From NCBI GenBank assembly GCA_965603075.1, contig CBFDBO010000009.1, positions 1 to 64,000 of the forward strand: a stretch of 64,000 nt of DNA, in the 5' to 3' direction. The position numbers and the translations under genes were made by a program. A model generated the notes under the pieces. It saw only the letters and a program-made list of their open reading frames with translations. It did no database searches and was not told the origin of the DNA. Below are positions 1-8,879 of the stretch, in pieces (position 1 is the stretch's first letter; each line of letters starts with the position of its first letter). Source of the stretch: JABJOR01 sp965603075. Its GTDB lineage: Bacteria > Pseudomonadota > Alphaproteobacteria > Rhodospirillales > Casp-alpha2.

Positions 1-339
1 TAACAGCTGAACGCCGCCCGCGTATCCCTTCCGTATTCACAATGTAAAAGAACAAGAAGACAAAGAGTCTTCTGACTGCAACTTGTCACAGCCAACGTCC
101 ACACAAAGAAGCATGATCCGATTAAAATTTATTTCGACGTCACAGCAGAGAATGCGTTCCGCCGGAGCGATGCATTATAATGATATGTCTACCGAATATC
201 AACCTCAAATTAACTTGTTTCTGAGATCATGTAATCAGCTTGTTTGCTGCTCGGTGACGGTGGTATAGGGGGGTGAGCCGAGACTGTCTAGCACCTTTAT
301 CGATTTTTTTAATTTTTATTCATCTACCGGAGACGCGCC
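1..339. other. No gene recognised at left edge
   Basis: No ORF on either strand resembles a known family; the only sizeable one, 61 codons at 83-268, has no ribosome binding site or recognisable composition. The last part must hold the promoter and leader of the lipoprotein gene that follows: a GGAG at 329-332 precedes its putative TTG start. Confidence 0.5.
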
Positions 340-819
340 TTGATAAAACTTACGGAAAGCCGCCATTTTATGGTGAAAACTTTTTTTGCCAGCACCATCG
401 CTTTAGGCCTATTAGCTGGCTGTTCTCAGAATGCGGCATTCCTTGCTGAGACTCAAACCGTCGCCCCCGATGGCACCGTGACCACAAACAAAGACAATCC
501 CGGTTATACACAGATACCCGACATGCCCTTCCCGCCCGGATCATCCATGAATATCGAACGTACCTTTATCGTGGGCAGCGGTGAGAGCTGGTATGGACAA
601 GTAATTGTGGAATCAAGCTCTGATGCCAATGCTTCCTTTGATTTCTATAAACAGAAGCTGACAGAATATGGCTGGAACGAACTATCTTCCGTTCGTGCCC
701 AAACCAGCGTATTGACCTATATGCGCAATAACCGGATTCTCGCCATCCAAATTGTGCAAAATAGAATCGGTCAATCCGATATCGTCGTTACAGTCTCCCC
801 TAAAGAAGGAGCAATCTAA
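340..819 (+). CDS. Small lipoprotein of unknown function
   Basis: A 159-residue protein whose N-terminus is a lipoprotein signal: a short charged segment, a hydrophobic run and the lipobox Leu-Leu-Ala-Gly-Cys near residues 24-28. It is therefore expected to be acylated and membrane anchored in the envelope. The mature part shows no domain I can name; it has a Pro-rich stretch (PDMPFPPGSS) and then an alpha/beta-looking segment. The chosen start is TTG at 340, which has GGAG seven bases upstream; an ATG at 370 would give a shorter signal peptide with a weaker site. It stands alone, convergent with the SPOR-domain lipoprotein gene. Confidence 0.7.
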   Translation: MIKLTESRHFMVKTFFASTIALGLLAGCSQNAAFLAETQTVAPDGTVTTNKDNPGYTQIPDMPFPPGSSMNIERTFIVGSGESWYGQVIVESSSDANASFDFYKQKLTEYGWNELSSVRAQTSVLTYMRNNRILAIQIVQNRIGQSDIVVTVSPKEGAI

Positions 820-927
820 ATTAGCGCCTTAATGCGGGTTATGCATCATTTGCACGCTGATGAAGACGTGTGAGGCACTGGGCGCTACTATCGGGTCACT
901 GTTTAGATTAAATATTACCGATTAAGA

Positions 928-2394
928 TCAGAACTCTGCGAATGTTGGATCACAGAACTGCCGACGGCTTTTTAGTCGTCCACAGACATCTTTGGCTTCT
1001 GAGCCACTGCTATAGGGACCAGCGATCAGGCGGAAGTAGATGCCTTTGCTGCCTAGATTAATTTCCATAATCGTGTGACTTAAACCGCTCAGAATATTCT
1101 GATGTGCGCGTTTCAATTGCGCCCATCCTTGCTCGGCTTGTTTGGTGGACCGGTAGGATGCCAAATGGATACTCGGTTGCGGACCGCTGAGAGCGGGAGG
1201 TTCTGGGGTCAATTCAGCCGGCGCACTTGCTTGTTCTATGGCAACGCTGGCTAAACTAGCGGGTTGTTGCATAATTGGTGTGGGTTGATTAGGCCGCATT
1301 ACAGCTTCAATAGCACCGCGTTCACGTTCGTATTCAGCAGATGTAATAAAACCTGTATCGCGCAGCATTTCTAGCCGTCGTACCATGTCGGCCGCTTGTA
1401 AAATACCCGTTGGAGGCACACCCGGATTGGCAACCACAACTGGAGCTGCCGGCATGAGCGCGTCAAGGATCAACGATCGTTCGGAACCATGTTGACTTAC
1501 CGAAATGGCCCGCATGGCAAGCGCCCGTCCGATAGCTTGCAGCCGATCGCTGATTTGCAGTGTTGTCGGCACAGTCCGCTCAAGCCCCGCCGATGGTGGT
1601 GGGGATGTTAGCGGTAATAACGCACCGATATTGGCTTGGCGACGGGTGGAGAATTCAGTGGGGGTTAACAATCCTTGATCCCTGAGAGAACGAATCGTTG
1701 TAAACCTTGAAATAATATTTTTATCCGCAGGGCCAAGTTCGGTGATGCTTGGGGATAAGGGCGCCATTTGCGCAGGGGATGATTGGGTCCCACTCAATTG
1801 ATTTACCGGCTGCATTTGCTGTCCACCAACGACTGGAAATGTCACAGAGGACGCCGCAGCCATCGGTGACGGTGCGTTTAGACCGTCCATAAGAGGCTGC
1901 ACGTTTGTTGGCATTCCATACATGCCCCCGGCTTGGGGTTGATTACCCATGCTGCCCGGCAACGCCCCACTTTCCAGCAATGCCAGATTAAGGCTAGCCA
2001 CGCTTACCAAAGAATTGGTCGAGATATCATTTAAATTAATAAACTGTTCGGATTCCGGTGGACGTAAAGCGAGTACGGCTTCGTACATTTCGCGGGCCTT
2101 CACCAATTGTCCGGTATTGTGATACAAAATAGCGGCGCCCAGCAGCGCGTGATAATCACGGGGATTTCGGTCCAGAGCGTTTCGGAAATGGGATTCAGCG
2201 GCGAGGTAATTCCCCTTTGTCATCTCGGCAATACCAAGCTCAGCGGTTTCATTACCCGACATGGGGCCGCCTTCCCAGAATTTACCGTCCAGCATTCTGC
2301 CGCCTTCGCTGATCACGCCACAGGCTGAGACCCCGAGCGTCATAATAAGCATAAGTGTAACGAGAACCGCTTTGTTAATCTGCAGACTGCGCAA
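928..2394 (-). CDS. TPR and SPOR domain lipoprotein
   Basis: Envelope lipoprotein with lipobox Gly-Val-Ser-Ala-Cys after a hydrophobic segment. Next come TPR-like helices (LGIAEMTKGNYLAAESHF and LGAAILYHNTGQLVKAREMY), a Pro/Met/Gln-rich linker, and two SHOCT-like helical motifs (RDQGLLTPTEF and RDTGFITSAEY). The C-terminal ~75 residues look like a SPOR domain, a fold that binds septal, glycan-denuded peptidoglycan, so a role in division or envelope organisation is inferred. The frame is open to 2457, but TTG at 2394 is preferred because GGAG lies eight bases upstream and the protein then begins directly with a normal lipoprotein signal. It would be 488 residues. Confidence 0.75.
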   Translation of the reverse strand: MRSLQINKAVLVTLMLIMTLGVSACGVISEGGRMLDGKFWEGGPMSGNETAELGIAEMTKGNYLAAESHFRNALDRNPRDYHALLGAAILYHNTGQLVKAREMYEAVLALRPPESEQFINLNDISTNSLVSVASLNLALLESGALPGSMGNQPQAGGMYGMPTNVQPLMDGLNAPSPMAAASSVTFPVVGGQQMQPVNQLSGTQSSPAQMAPLSPSITELGPADKNIISRFTTIRSLRDQGLLTPTEFSTRRQANIGALLPLTSPPPSAGLERTVPTTLQISDRLQAIGRALAMRAISVSQHGSERSLILDALMPAAPVVVANPGVPPTGILQAADMVRRLEMLRDTGFITSAEYERERGAIEAVMRPNQPTPIMQQPASLASVAIEQASAPAELTPEPPALSGPQPSIHLASYRSTKQAEQGWAQLKRAHQNILSGLSHTIMEINLGSKGIYFRLIAGPYSSGSEAKDVCGRLKSRRQFCDPTFAEF

Positions 2395-2683
2395 TTTGAT
2401 TGCTCCTGAATCGTAAACCCTGTTTAGCTTTAATTTAATGTGCGTTAATAGCAACATTGAACGTTTGAAGTATAGTGTACAACATTTTGTGTCTCAACTG
2501 TATCATTCTACAATTCATAGACACTTTGTATTGCAGGCCCAATTTTGGGTCTAATTCAACTCTTTTGAATCAATTACCAACTCTAAAATAAGAAAGTATG
2601 GTTAATTTATTCATAACGATGGCTCAATTGGGAGGGGAATAGCGTATTTTCAGAATTAAAAATTATCGATTCGCTGAAAAAAT

Positions 2684-2920
2684 TTAGACCAGATCAAGGG
2701 TCATTATTATCGTACTGTCCACGGGTGCACCAGAAACTGCACCAGAAAGTGCACCTGAAATTGATTGTTCATTAACTTCGGCGTCAAAATCAACAAAACA
2801 CGCCGCTTTGCCCAACCATTGACGATAGGCTAGCAACATCTCCTGTAATGCGGGTTTATCATCCGACCTATGTGCATGTTCGATTATCACACCAGCTTTA
2901 TTAATTTCGATTCGGCCCAT
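2684..2920 (-). CDS. Small hypothetical protein, 78 aa
   Basis: Short protein beginning MGRIEINKAG, with GGAGG well placed before the ATG at 2920; the longer in-frame start at 2950 lacks such support. The middle looks alpha-helical (ALQEMLLAYRQWLG) and the tail has an Ala/Ser/Gly repeat (SGALSGAVSGAPVDS). I recognise no family. It lies 44 bp downstream of the dehydrogenase gene on the same strand and may be cotranscribed with it. The good ribosome binding site supports it being real; its function is unknown. Confidence 0.5.
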   Translation of the reverse strand: MGRIEINKAGVIIEHAHRSDDKPALQEMLLAYRQWLGKAACFVDFDAEVNEQSISGALSGAVSGAPVDSTIIMTLDLV

Positions 2921-2964
2921 TAAAAAAACCTCCGCTAAGGGTAAGAACACCCCCTGGTAAGGTT

Positions 2965-4038
2965 TTACGAACGCGCTATTAACGACGCAATAGCGTCCCC
3001 CAGCTCAACCGTGCTGGCTTTACCCCCCATATCGGGGGTTTTTACGTCGCTGTCGCGCAAGACGGTTTCAATGGCGGTTTCGATGGCGCTCGCGGCGGCA
3101 TGTTCCCCCAGATGATCGAGCATCATACCCGCCGACCAAATCTCGCCGATGGGATTGGATATCAATTGACCATGAATATCCGGGGCCGAGCCGTGTACGG
3201 GTTCGAACATGGACGGGTATTCTTTTTCGGGATTGATATTGCCGCCCGGTGCAATGGCGATGGTCCCCGTTACCGCCGGGCCAAGGTCAGATAAAATATC
3301 ACCAAACAAGTTGGAGGCCACCACCACATCAAACCAGTCCGGATTACGGACGAATTGGGCGGTTAGAATATCAATGTGAAATTGCGCGGTTTCAACATCT
3401 GGATAGTTGGCGCTGATCGCGGCGAATTGTTTATCCCAATAAGGCATAGAATGGATGATGCCATTTGATTTGGTGGCCGAGGTAACGTGTTTGCGCGGTC
3501 GTCTTTGGGCCAGATCAAAAGCGTAATTCATAATCCGGTGGGTGCCACGTTTGGAAAAAATGGCTTGTTGTTGGGCAAATTCATAATCGGTGCCTTCAAA
3601 CACCACGCCGCCGATATCGGAATACTCGCCTTCGTTGTTTTCGCGCACGATCATCATATCGATGTCCCCGGCCTTGCGACCGACCAGGGGGCTATCGATG
3701 CCATCAAACAAACGCACGGGGCGTAAATTGACGTACTGGTGAAATTCCCGGCGGATGGGGATAAGCAACCCCCAAAGCGAGACATGATCTTCAACGCCGG
3801 GATAGCCAACCGCCCCCAACAAAATCGCATCATGATGTCGAATTTGATCCAGACCGTCTTCGGGCATCATGGCCCCGAGCTTTTGAAACCGTTCGCAGCT
3901 CCAATCGAAATGATCAAATTTATAGGCAATATCAAATTTCCGTCCCACGGCCTCTAGAACTTTAAGGGCTTCCGGGACGACTTCATTGCCGATGCCATCA
4001 CCGGGAATAACGGCGATTGAATAAGGGGTTTTTGACAC
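2965..4038 (-). CDS. Tartrate/D-malate dehydrogenase-type oxidoreductase
   Basis: Member of the isocitrate/isopropylmalate dehydrogenase fold (357 residues), closest by motif to the tartrate dehydrogenase/decarboxylase and D-malate dehydrogenase branch. It would oxidatively decarboxylate a 2-hydroxy-dicarboxylate using NAD and a divalent metal. Visible signatures are the N-terminal IPGDGIGNEVVPE, the substrate-binding REN-E-GEYSDIGG segment near residue 135, the SNLFGDILSDLG metal-binding Asp segment, and the EPVHGSAPDIHG nucleotide-binding region. It is not in a leu operon, which argues against leucine biosynthesis. The next gene upstream on this strand (acetyltransferase) ends 20 bp away, suggesting a shared transcript. 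Exact substrate cannot be set from sequence. Confidence 0.85.
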   Translation of the reverse strand: MSKTPYSIAVIPGDGIGNEVVPEALKVLEAVGRKFDIAYKFDHFDWSCERFQKLGAMMPEDGLDQIRHHDAILLGAVGYPGVEDHVSLWGLLIPIRREFHQYVNLRPVRLFDGIDSPLVGRKAGDIDMMIVRENNEGEYSDIGGVVFEGTDYEFAQQQAIFSKRGTHRIMNYAFDLAQRRPRKHVTSATKSNGIIHSMPYWDKQFAAISANYPDVETAQFHIDILTAQFVRNPDWFDVVVASNLFGDILSDLGPAVTGTIAIAPGGNINPEKEYPSMFEPVHGSAPDIHGQLISNPIGEIWSAGMMLDHLGEHAAASAIETAIETVLRDSDVKTPDMGGKASTVELGDAIASLIARS

Positions 4039-4058
4039 GTTTGGTTCTCCGCTTTTAT

Positions 4059-4484
4059 TTAATCGCGTATAATGGCAAAACAGTTATCAATTTTTTTAAG
4101 ACCCGCTTTTGGATAATAATCCATCACCGCCGGGGCGGATAATAATGTCAGAGTGACACTGTCCCCCCCCGCCGAGGAATGGGTCCGGCGGATCAATTCT
4201 TTGCCGATCCCAAGCCCTTGGTATTCTTTATCCACCGCCAGATCGGATAAGTAACAGCAATAGCTGAAATCCGTCACGGCGCGAGACACGCCAACCAACT
4301 CGCCCGCTTCGTTGCGCGCGCAGATCATCAAATCAGCGAATTCGACCATGGCTTTAACCGTAATAGGGTTGCCCACCGGACGGCGTTCAGCCAATCCCGA
4401 GCGATAAAGAATATCGAGAAAGTCCAGCGGTTCTAAATCTTCCTCCGCGCCATAGGTAATTTTTTCAGTTTTTTTATCAGTCAT
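4059..4484 (-). CDS. GNAT-family N-acetyltransferase
   Basis: A ~141-residue acetyltransferase. The acetyl-CoA pyrophosphate loop is visible as QGLGIGKELIRR, preceded by a beta-strand with LSDLAVDKEY. The C-terminal strand carries the frequent YPKAGLKK-type ending. The start at 4484 overlaps the stop codon of the upstream AlaX gene (ATGACTGA), typical of translational coupling; a start at 4499 is possible but would overlap more. Substrate unknown. Coupling to an editing protein suggests a role with amino acids or tRNA, but that is inference from context only. Confidence 0.8.
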   Translation of the reverse strand: MTDKKTEKITYGAEEDLEPLDFLDILYRSGLAERRPVGNPITVKAMVEFADLMICARNEAGELVGVSRAVTDFSYCCYLSDLAVDKEYQGLGIGKELIRRTHSSAGGDSVTLTLLSAPAVMDYYPKAGLKKIDNCFAIIRD

Positions 4485-5199
4485 TATTAAACACCACATT
4501 CACACGACGATTGTGCTTCCCTTTGTTTTCAATTTTACCAATACGGACCCGACCAATTTCAGCGGTGGATTTAACATGGGTCCCCCCGCAAGGTTGCAAA
4601 TCAATCCCGTCCCCAATATCCATAATACGAACCTTGCCCTGTCCCATGGGGGGCTTCACCGACATGGTGCGCACCAATTCAGGGCGCGACATCATTTCTT
4701 CATCCGTGATCCAGCTGATGGTTAAAGGGTGATCGGCGTCAATAAGCTTATTCAAGTCCTCGGTGATTTGCTCTTTATCCAGATCCGTATTTTCCAGATC
4801 AAAATCTAATCGGCTTTTTAGCGCCCCAATAGAGCCCCCGGTGACGCCGCCTTCAATCAGCGAGCACAATAAATGCAGGCATGTATGCATGCGCATATGG
4901 TCATATCGTTTATCCCAGTTGAGGGTTAGCGTCACGCTCTCCCCCACCGCCGGAAGAGTGGCGCCCTCCGCCATCACATGCACGATTTCGCCCGCGGCAT
5001 CCTCTTTGCCTTTGAGGGTATTAATGATCGGAATGTCGGTGCCACTTGCGGCCCTTAACGTACCAATGTCCCCCGGCTGTCCCCCGCCGTGGGGATAGAA
5101 TACTGTTTGATCAAGAATAACACCCCCCGCCACATGCGCGGTAATAATAGCCTCGCATGATTTGGCATAGGCATCATCTCGAAAAATTTCTACGGTCAT
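4477..5199 (-). CDS. AlaX-type alanyl-tRNA editing hydrolase
   Basis: Free-standing editing domain that hydrolyses mischarged Ser- or Gly-tRNA(Ala). It carries both halves of the zinc site known from AlaX and the AlaRS editing domain: HTCLH near residue 92 and the C-terminal CGGTHV. The family segment FYPHGGGQPGDIG is near residue 35. Length (240 residues) fits a form with an N-terminal barrel and the SAD domain but no AlaRS catalytic core. ATG at 5199 has GGAG upstream (ctggagacttac); the in-frame ATG at 5214 would add five residues. It overlaps the following acetyltransferase gene by 8 bp. Confidence 0.9.
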   Translation of the reverse strand: MTVEIFRDDAYAKSCEAIITAHVAGGVILDQTVFYPHGGGQPGDIGTLRAASGTDIPIINTLKGKEDAAGEIVHVMAEGATLPAVGESVTLTLNWDKRYDHMRMHTCLHLLCSLIEGGVTGGSIGALKSRLDFDLENTDLDKEQITEDLNKLIDADHPLTISWITDEEMMSRPELVRTMSVKPPMGQGKVRIMDIGDGIDLQPCGGTHVKSTAEIGRVRIGKIENKGKHNRRVNVVFNND

Positions 5200-5305
5200 G
5201 TAAGTCTCCAGCAATTATGAACCCATTGGCCCTAACCTAAATCAGTTCACCGGATCTTACTAGAATTTGATTCATCCCTTGCTCGTTCTATATTATTGAT
5301 AACGC

Positions 5306-6163
5306 TTATAGCAAAACCGTACCTTCAATCATGATTTGGGTTTCTCCCCCGATCAGGACTCGGGTTTTATCGATTGCATCCGGTTTAATATAAACCCGAC
5401 CGTGCCGGTTTATTTTGCTGCCTTGGGCAATGATTAAATCTTTTTCCAAACGACCTTCGCTCAACATCCAACACGCGATGGCAGCGTTCAGTGATCCGGT
5501 AATCGGGTCTTCGATCATACCACTAGAGGGGGCCAACATACGGACCTCATAATCGCATTCAGAACCCGGTGCGTGGGGACCGATGAGGCCGATGTCGTCA
5601 AATTCAGGCCAGCTAACCTTGGACGCTTCAACGGCCAGAACATCTTCCGCACTCGATAACACCAGCACATGCCAAACCGGGCCATTATCAAGCTTGACGG
5701 TGCGTGTCACAGTATCAGGATCGATATTGAGGGCCGTGATAATATCCTGCTTTGCATGTTCAGCCAGCGGCTCAATGGTGGTTGGCGGGGCGACAAAAGC
5801 CGGCACGTCCCCGGTCAAATCGATATCCACAATGCCAACGCCACATTCCTGGCGGACGATACCTTGGGTTTTTGGAACGCCCCCGGTGTGCAGCCACGAT
5901 GCGCAGCTGCCCAATGTTGGGTGTCCGGCAAACAACATCTCGCGGGTTGGCGTGAATATTCTGACCTTATAATCCGCCGCCGGGTCCTCTGGTGGATATA
6001 AAAATGTGGTTTCCGCCAGATTGGTCCAAGCCGCAAAATCCTGTAATTGCTGATCGGATAAGGGTTCCCCGTTTTGGACTCCGTCAACGACAACGGCCAA
6101 GCCATTGCCTTTTAACGGGGTCGGGGTGAATACATCACATTGGATAAAGCGTCTGCTTTGCAT
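5306..6163 (-). CDS. PhzF-family isomerase/epimerase-like protein
   Basis: 285-residue PhzF-fold protein. The family hallmarks are the N-terminal RFIQCDVFTPTPLKGNGLAVV, the catalytic-Glu segment NLAETTFL near residue 50, RIFTPTREMLFAGHPTLG, and the C-terminal EDPITGSLNAA. In characterised members the Glu acts as general acid/base in isomerising or epimerising small metabolites; the substrate here is unknown. No phenazine genes are nearby, so phenazine synthesis is not indicated. It is followed on its upstream side by the small DUF1127 gene on the same strand, 24 bp away. Confidence 0.85.
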   Translation of the reverse strand: MQSRRFIQCDVFTPTPLKGNGLAVVVDGVQNGEPLSDQQLQDFAAWTNLAETTFLYPPEDPAADYKVRIFTPTREMLFAGHPTLGSCASWLHTGGVPKTQGIVRQECGVGIVDIDLTGDVPAFVAPPTTIEPLAEHAKQDIITALNIDPDTVTRTVKLDNGPVWHVLVLSSAEDVLAVEASKVSWPEFDDIGLIGPHAPGSECDYEVRMLAPSSGMIEDPITGSLNAAIACWMLSEGRLEKDLIIAQGSKINRHGRVYIKPDAIDKTRVLIGGETQIMIEGTVLL

Positions 6164-6187
6164 TTGTCTGTTTCCTGATTCTAAGCT

Positions 6188-6421
6188 TTAAGCCGCCCAA
6201 AACGGTTTGGTTGTTTCTTGTTTAACACTATCAGGTGTAATTCCAATGTCTTTCAATTGATGTTCTGATAGCTGACCCAAATCGCGGCGTTGCTTGCTGG
6301 TGCGCGCCCAACGTTGCATGACAGAAATCAAACCGCCATTCGTTAGGGTAAAATTATCGCCAACAATTTTCAAAAACTTAAATCCGGGTAATCCCTTCAT
6401 CGTGATATTCATGTCACGCAT
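6188..6421 (-). CDS. DUF1127 small basic protein
   Basis: 77-residue protein whose centre (RWARTSKQRRDLGQLSEHQLKDIGIT) matches the DUF1127 (YjiS-like) pattern of short Arg-rich helical proteins. Such proteins have been linked in alphaproteobacteria to RNA-related and phosphate or stress regulation, but this one cannot be assigned more precisely. The ATG at 6421 abuts the palindromic operator region (6440-6513) shared with the divergently transcribed MocR-type gene, so it may be regulated by that protein. Two alternative ATGs lie within the first eight codons. Confidence 0.8.
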   Translation of the reverse strand: MRDMNITMKGLPGFKFLKIVGDNFTLTNGGLISVMQRWARTSKQRRDLGQLSEHQLKDIGITPDSVKQETTKPFWAA

Positions 6422-6439
6422 CCTTTCGTAATAGGTTTA

Positions 6440-6513
6440 TGTATTGATACAAATTGTATCCATTAAAGATAACAATTGAATTATTGTCTTGATACAATTT
6501 CAAATCAATTGTA
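6440..6513. promoter_or_regulatory. Palindromic operator region for the MocR-type regulator
   Basis: The intergenic space between the DUF1127 gene and the MocR-type gene holds a perfect interrupted palindrome GATACAAATTGTATC (6446-6460), overlapped by TGTATTGATACA (6440-6451). A second inverted repeat, TACAATT-7 nt-AATTGTA, lies at 6493-6513. GATACAA recurs as a direct repeat 45 bp apart (6446 and 6491). Alternating direct and inverted half-sites like this are what MocR/GntR dimers bind, so autoregulation and control of both divergent units is a reasonable inference. Confidence 0.6.
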
Positions 6514-6524
6514 ATATTGTTCCC

Positions 6525-7922
6525 ATGACAAATTGGTTGCCCGATATATCAAGTGCGCAAAGCACCAAATACTTAGCCCTCGCCGATGCTATTAGTGTGG
6601 CTGTTAAGGATGGCACCTTGTCCGCGGGATCAAAGATGCCGCCGCAACGCAACTTGGCCTACGACATCGGCGTGACATTGGGTACGGTCTCGCGCGCCTA
6701 CCGTGAAGCCGAACGCCGGGGGTTAATTGGCGGCGAGGTCGGGCGCGGTACATTTGTATTGGACCCCGACAATCAAACTTCCGACACCTACTTTCCCATC
6801 GACGAAAGCACGTCGGCGGCCTTAATCGACCTTGCCAGGTCCTCACCCATTCAAGGGATGGTCGGAAAAGTTCTTTCTGAGACGCTGGCTGATATTTCAC
6901 GTGAACCCAATATTGACGCACTCTGTAACTACGAACTTAACACCGGCCTCGAAAGTCATATCGAAGCCGGGGCAAATTGGTTGTCGAGCCAAGGTCTGAA
7001 TAATGCCAAGCCTGACAATATCGCCATTACAAGCGGGGCCCAGCACGGCGTTCTTGTCAGCCTCATGAGTGCGGCAAACCCCGGTGATACTATTTTGGTT
7101 GATCCCCTAACCTACCCCGGCATCACCAACCTCGCCCGGAAATTAGGATATCGTTTGGAAACAGTTAGGGGTGATGAAGACGGTATGCTGCCCGAAGCCT
7201 TATCAGAGGCCTGCCGCCGCCACGCCCCCAGCGTGCTTTATCTGATGCCAAATTTACAGAATCCCACCGCCACATCCATGCCCACAGACAGGCGACACCA
7301 GATCGCCGCCGTTGCTGAAAAATTTGGACTGTTTGTGATTGAAGATGATATCTGGGGGCCGCTGGTTAAATCTAATTCTCCCTATATCGCCAATATACTT
7401 CCCGAACAGACGTTTTATTTATCATCATTTTCCAAGTGCATTGCCGGTGGCATCCGCATCGGATACGCGCTGGCACCCCGCCGTTTAAATGAGCGGTTGC
7501 GGTCCTCTGTTCGAATGACCAGTTGGATGGCCGCCCCCCTTATGGCGGAGATTGCCAGAAGATGGATTACCAATGGCAAAGTTACCGAATTAATAAAATG
7601 GCAACGCGATCAAATCGACGAACGGTCTCAGGCCGTCCTTGCTTGTTTGAAAGATTATAAAACTAACCACTATCCCGGGTCCCACCATATTTGGTTGCAC
7701 TTGCCAGAGCCATGGACCGCCCGTGATTTTAAAAATCAGGCCCAAGACCGGGGTGTCGTGGTCATCGGGGCTGATGCCTTTGCCGTAGAACGCAATAAAG
7801 CCCCCGAAGCCATTCGTATTGGCATTGGGCGTCCCGATACGTTATATGAAGTCATGCAAGGGGCCTCCCGACTTGCCGATATTCTTGACCAAGGCCCCGA
7901 AGACAATTTCAATATTCTCTAA
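6525..7922 (+). CDS. MocR/PdxR-type regulator, GntR helix-turn-helix fused to aminotransferase-like domain
   Basis: About 465 residues. The N-terminal winged helix covers roughly residues 15-85 (KMPPQRNLAYDIGVTLGTVSRAYREAERRGLI, then GRGTFV). The rest is a type I aminotransferase fold, with the PLP lysine expected in SSFSKCIAGGIRIGYA and the ring-stacking Asp region at VIEDDIWG. MocR proteins use PLP or a PLP-amino-acid adduct as effector. The ATG at 6525 is preferred; the longer frame from 6489 would run through the second inverted repeat. The DMT exporter gene follows by 35 bp, and this pairing commonly means the regulator controls that exporter. Confidence 0.9.
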   Translation: MTNWLPDISSAQSTKYLALADAISVAVKDGTLSAGSKMPPQRNLAYDIGVTLGTVSRAYREAERRGLIGGEVGRGTFVLDPDNQTSDTYFPIDESTSAALIDLARSSPIQGMVGKVLSETLADISREPNIDALCNYELNTGLESHIEAGANWLSSQGLNNAKPDNIAITSGAQHGVLVSLMSAANPGDTILVDPLTYPGITNLARKLGYRLETVRGDEDGMLPEALSEACRRHAPSVLYLMPNLQNPTATSMPTDRRHQIAAVAEKFGLFVIEDDIWGPLVKSNSPYIANILPEQTFYLSSFSKCIAGGIRIGYALAPRRLNERLRSSVRMTSWMAAPLMAEIARRWITNGKVTELIKWQRDQIDERSQAVLACLKDYKTNHYPGSHHIWLHLPEPWTARDFKNQAQDRGVVVIGADAFAVERNKAPEAIRIGIGRPDTLYEVMQGASRLADILDQGPEDNFNIL

Positions 7923-7957
7923 TAACACCAACCAATTTAACCCGATTGATCCCCTAA

Positions 7958-8845
7958 ATGAATAAACCCGCGCTGAGCGATTACCTTTTTTTATTCCTTC
8001 AGGGGGCCATCTGGGGCTCATCTTTTCAGGCTATCAAATTCGCCCTCGAGGGTTACGGACCCATCAGTGTCGCCGCAGGGCGCATTTTTCTCGGCGCCAT
8101 TATCGTCACGATCTACGCTCTATCGCGGGGCCACAAATTCCCACGCGACCCCCGTGTCATTATATTATTGGTGGTCGTTGGGCTGTTCAATTGCGCCCTG
8201 CCGTTTTTCTTAATTTCGTGGGGAGAGCAAGATCTTGATACGGGACGCACGGCAATTTTCATGGCAACGGGTCCCCTGCTCGCGCTGGTCATAGCCCATT
8301 TCACGACCACAGACGAACGCATGACGGTCTATAAGAGCGCTGGTTTTCTCATGGGTTTTATCGGTGTTTTATTCGTCATTGGATTAGAGACTTTTCAAAG
8401 CAATATCGGGGCTCTCTTACCCCAAGCCGCCATTATGGCCGCTGCCATGTCCTACGCCGCCGCCGGGGCCATCGCCAAAAAAATCACAGGGGTGGCCAGT
8501 TCTATGTTTACCGCCTGCGTTTTAATAGCAGCCAGTTTGATGACAGTCCCTGCCAGCCTCATTATGGAATCCCCCTTTGCTGCTCCTACAATAGAAAATG
8601 ATTACAGCGCGCTATTGGCCTTGATTTATTTGGGGCTCATTCCCACGGCCTTGGCATTTCTGATCCGGTTCCATCTATTACGCAAAGTGGGCTATACTTT
8701 TGTCTCCCAAGTCGGGTATCTGGTCCCCATGTTCGGGGTAATATTTGGCGCGATCATCTTTTCTGAGCCCATCACCGTATCCATTCTCTTGGGGCTTGTG
8801 CTCATTTTATCCGGTATCGGTATTAGTCGCTTACATAAAAATTGA
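7958..8845 (+). CDS. DMT-superfamily (EamA) exporter
   Basis: 295-residue inner membrane protein with ten predicted hydrophobic helices in two EamA repeats. The first starts FLFLQGAIWGSSFQAIKFAL, and the second begins near residue 150 with AAIMAAAMSYAAAGAIAKK. Members move amino acids, nucleotides or other metabolites across the inner membrane. Being 35 bp downstream of a MocR-type regulator suggests the substrate relates to that regulator's effector (an amino acid or vitamin B6 compound), which is inference. The GNAT gene follows 34 bp later, so the three may form one transcript. Confidence 0.88.
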   Translation: MNKPALSDYLFLFLQGAIWGSSFQAIKFALEGYGPISVAAGRIFLGAIIVTIYALSRGHKFPRDPRVIILLVVVGLFNCALPFFLISWGEQDLDTGRTAIFMATGPLLALVIAHFTTTDERMTVYKSAGFLMGFIGVLFVIGLETFQSNIGALLPQAAIMAAAMSYAAAGAIAKKITGVASSMFTACVLIAASLMTVPASLIMESPFAAPTIENDYSALLALIYLGLIPTALAFLIRFHLLRKVGYTFVSQVGYLVPMFGVIFGAIIFSEPITVSILLGLVLILSGIGISRLHKN

Positions 8846-8879
8846 TCGAGGGATCAAATGATAGCGGGAACAAATAGCT

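Noticed and set aside
83..268. 61-codon ORF at the left edge
   Set aside because: No ribosome binding site, no family resemblance and atypical composition.
822..887. Inverted repeat TAGCGCC/GGCGCTA after the first lipoprotein gene
   Set aside because: Only 7 bp arms with about 52 nt between them and no T tract; likely chance.
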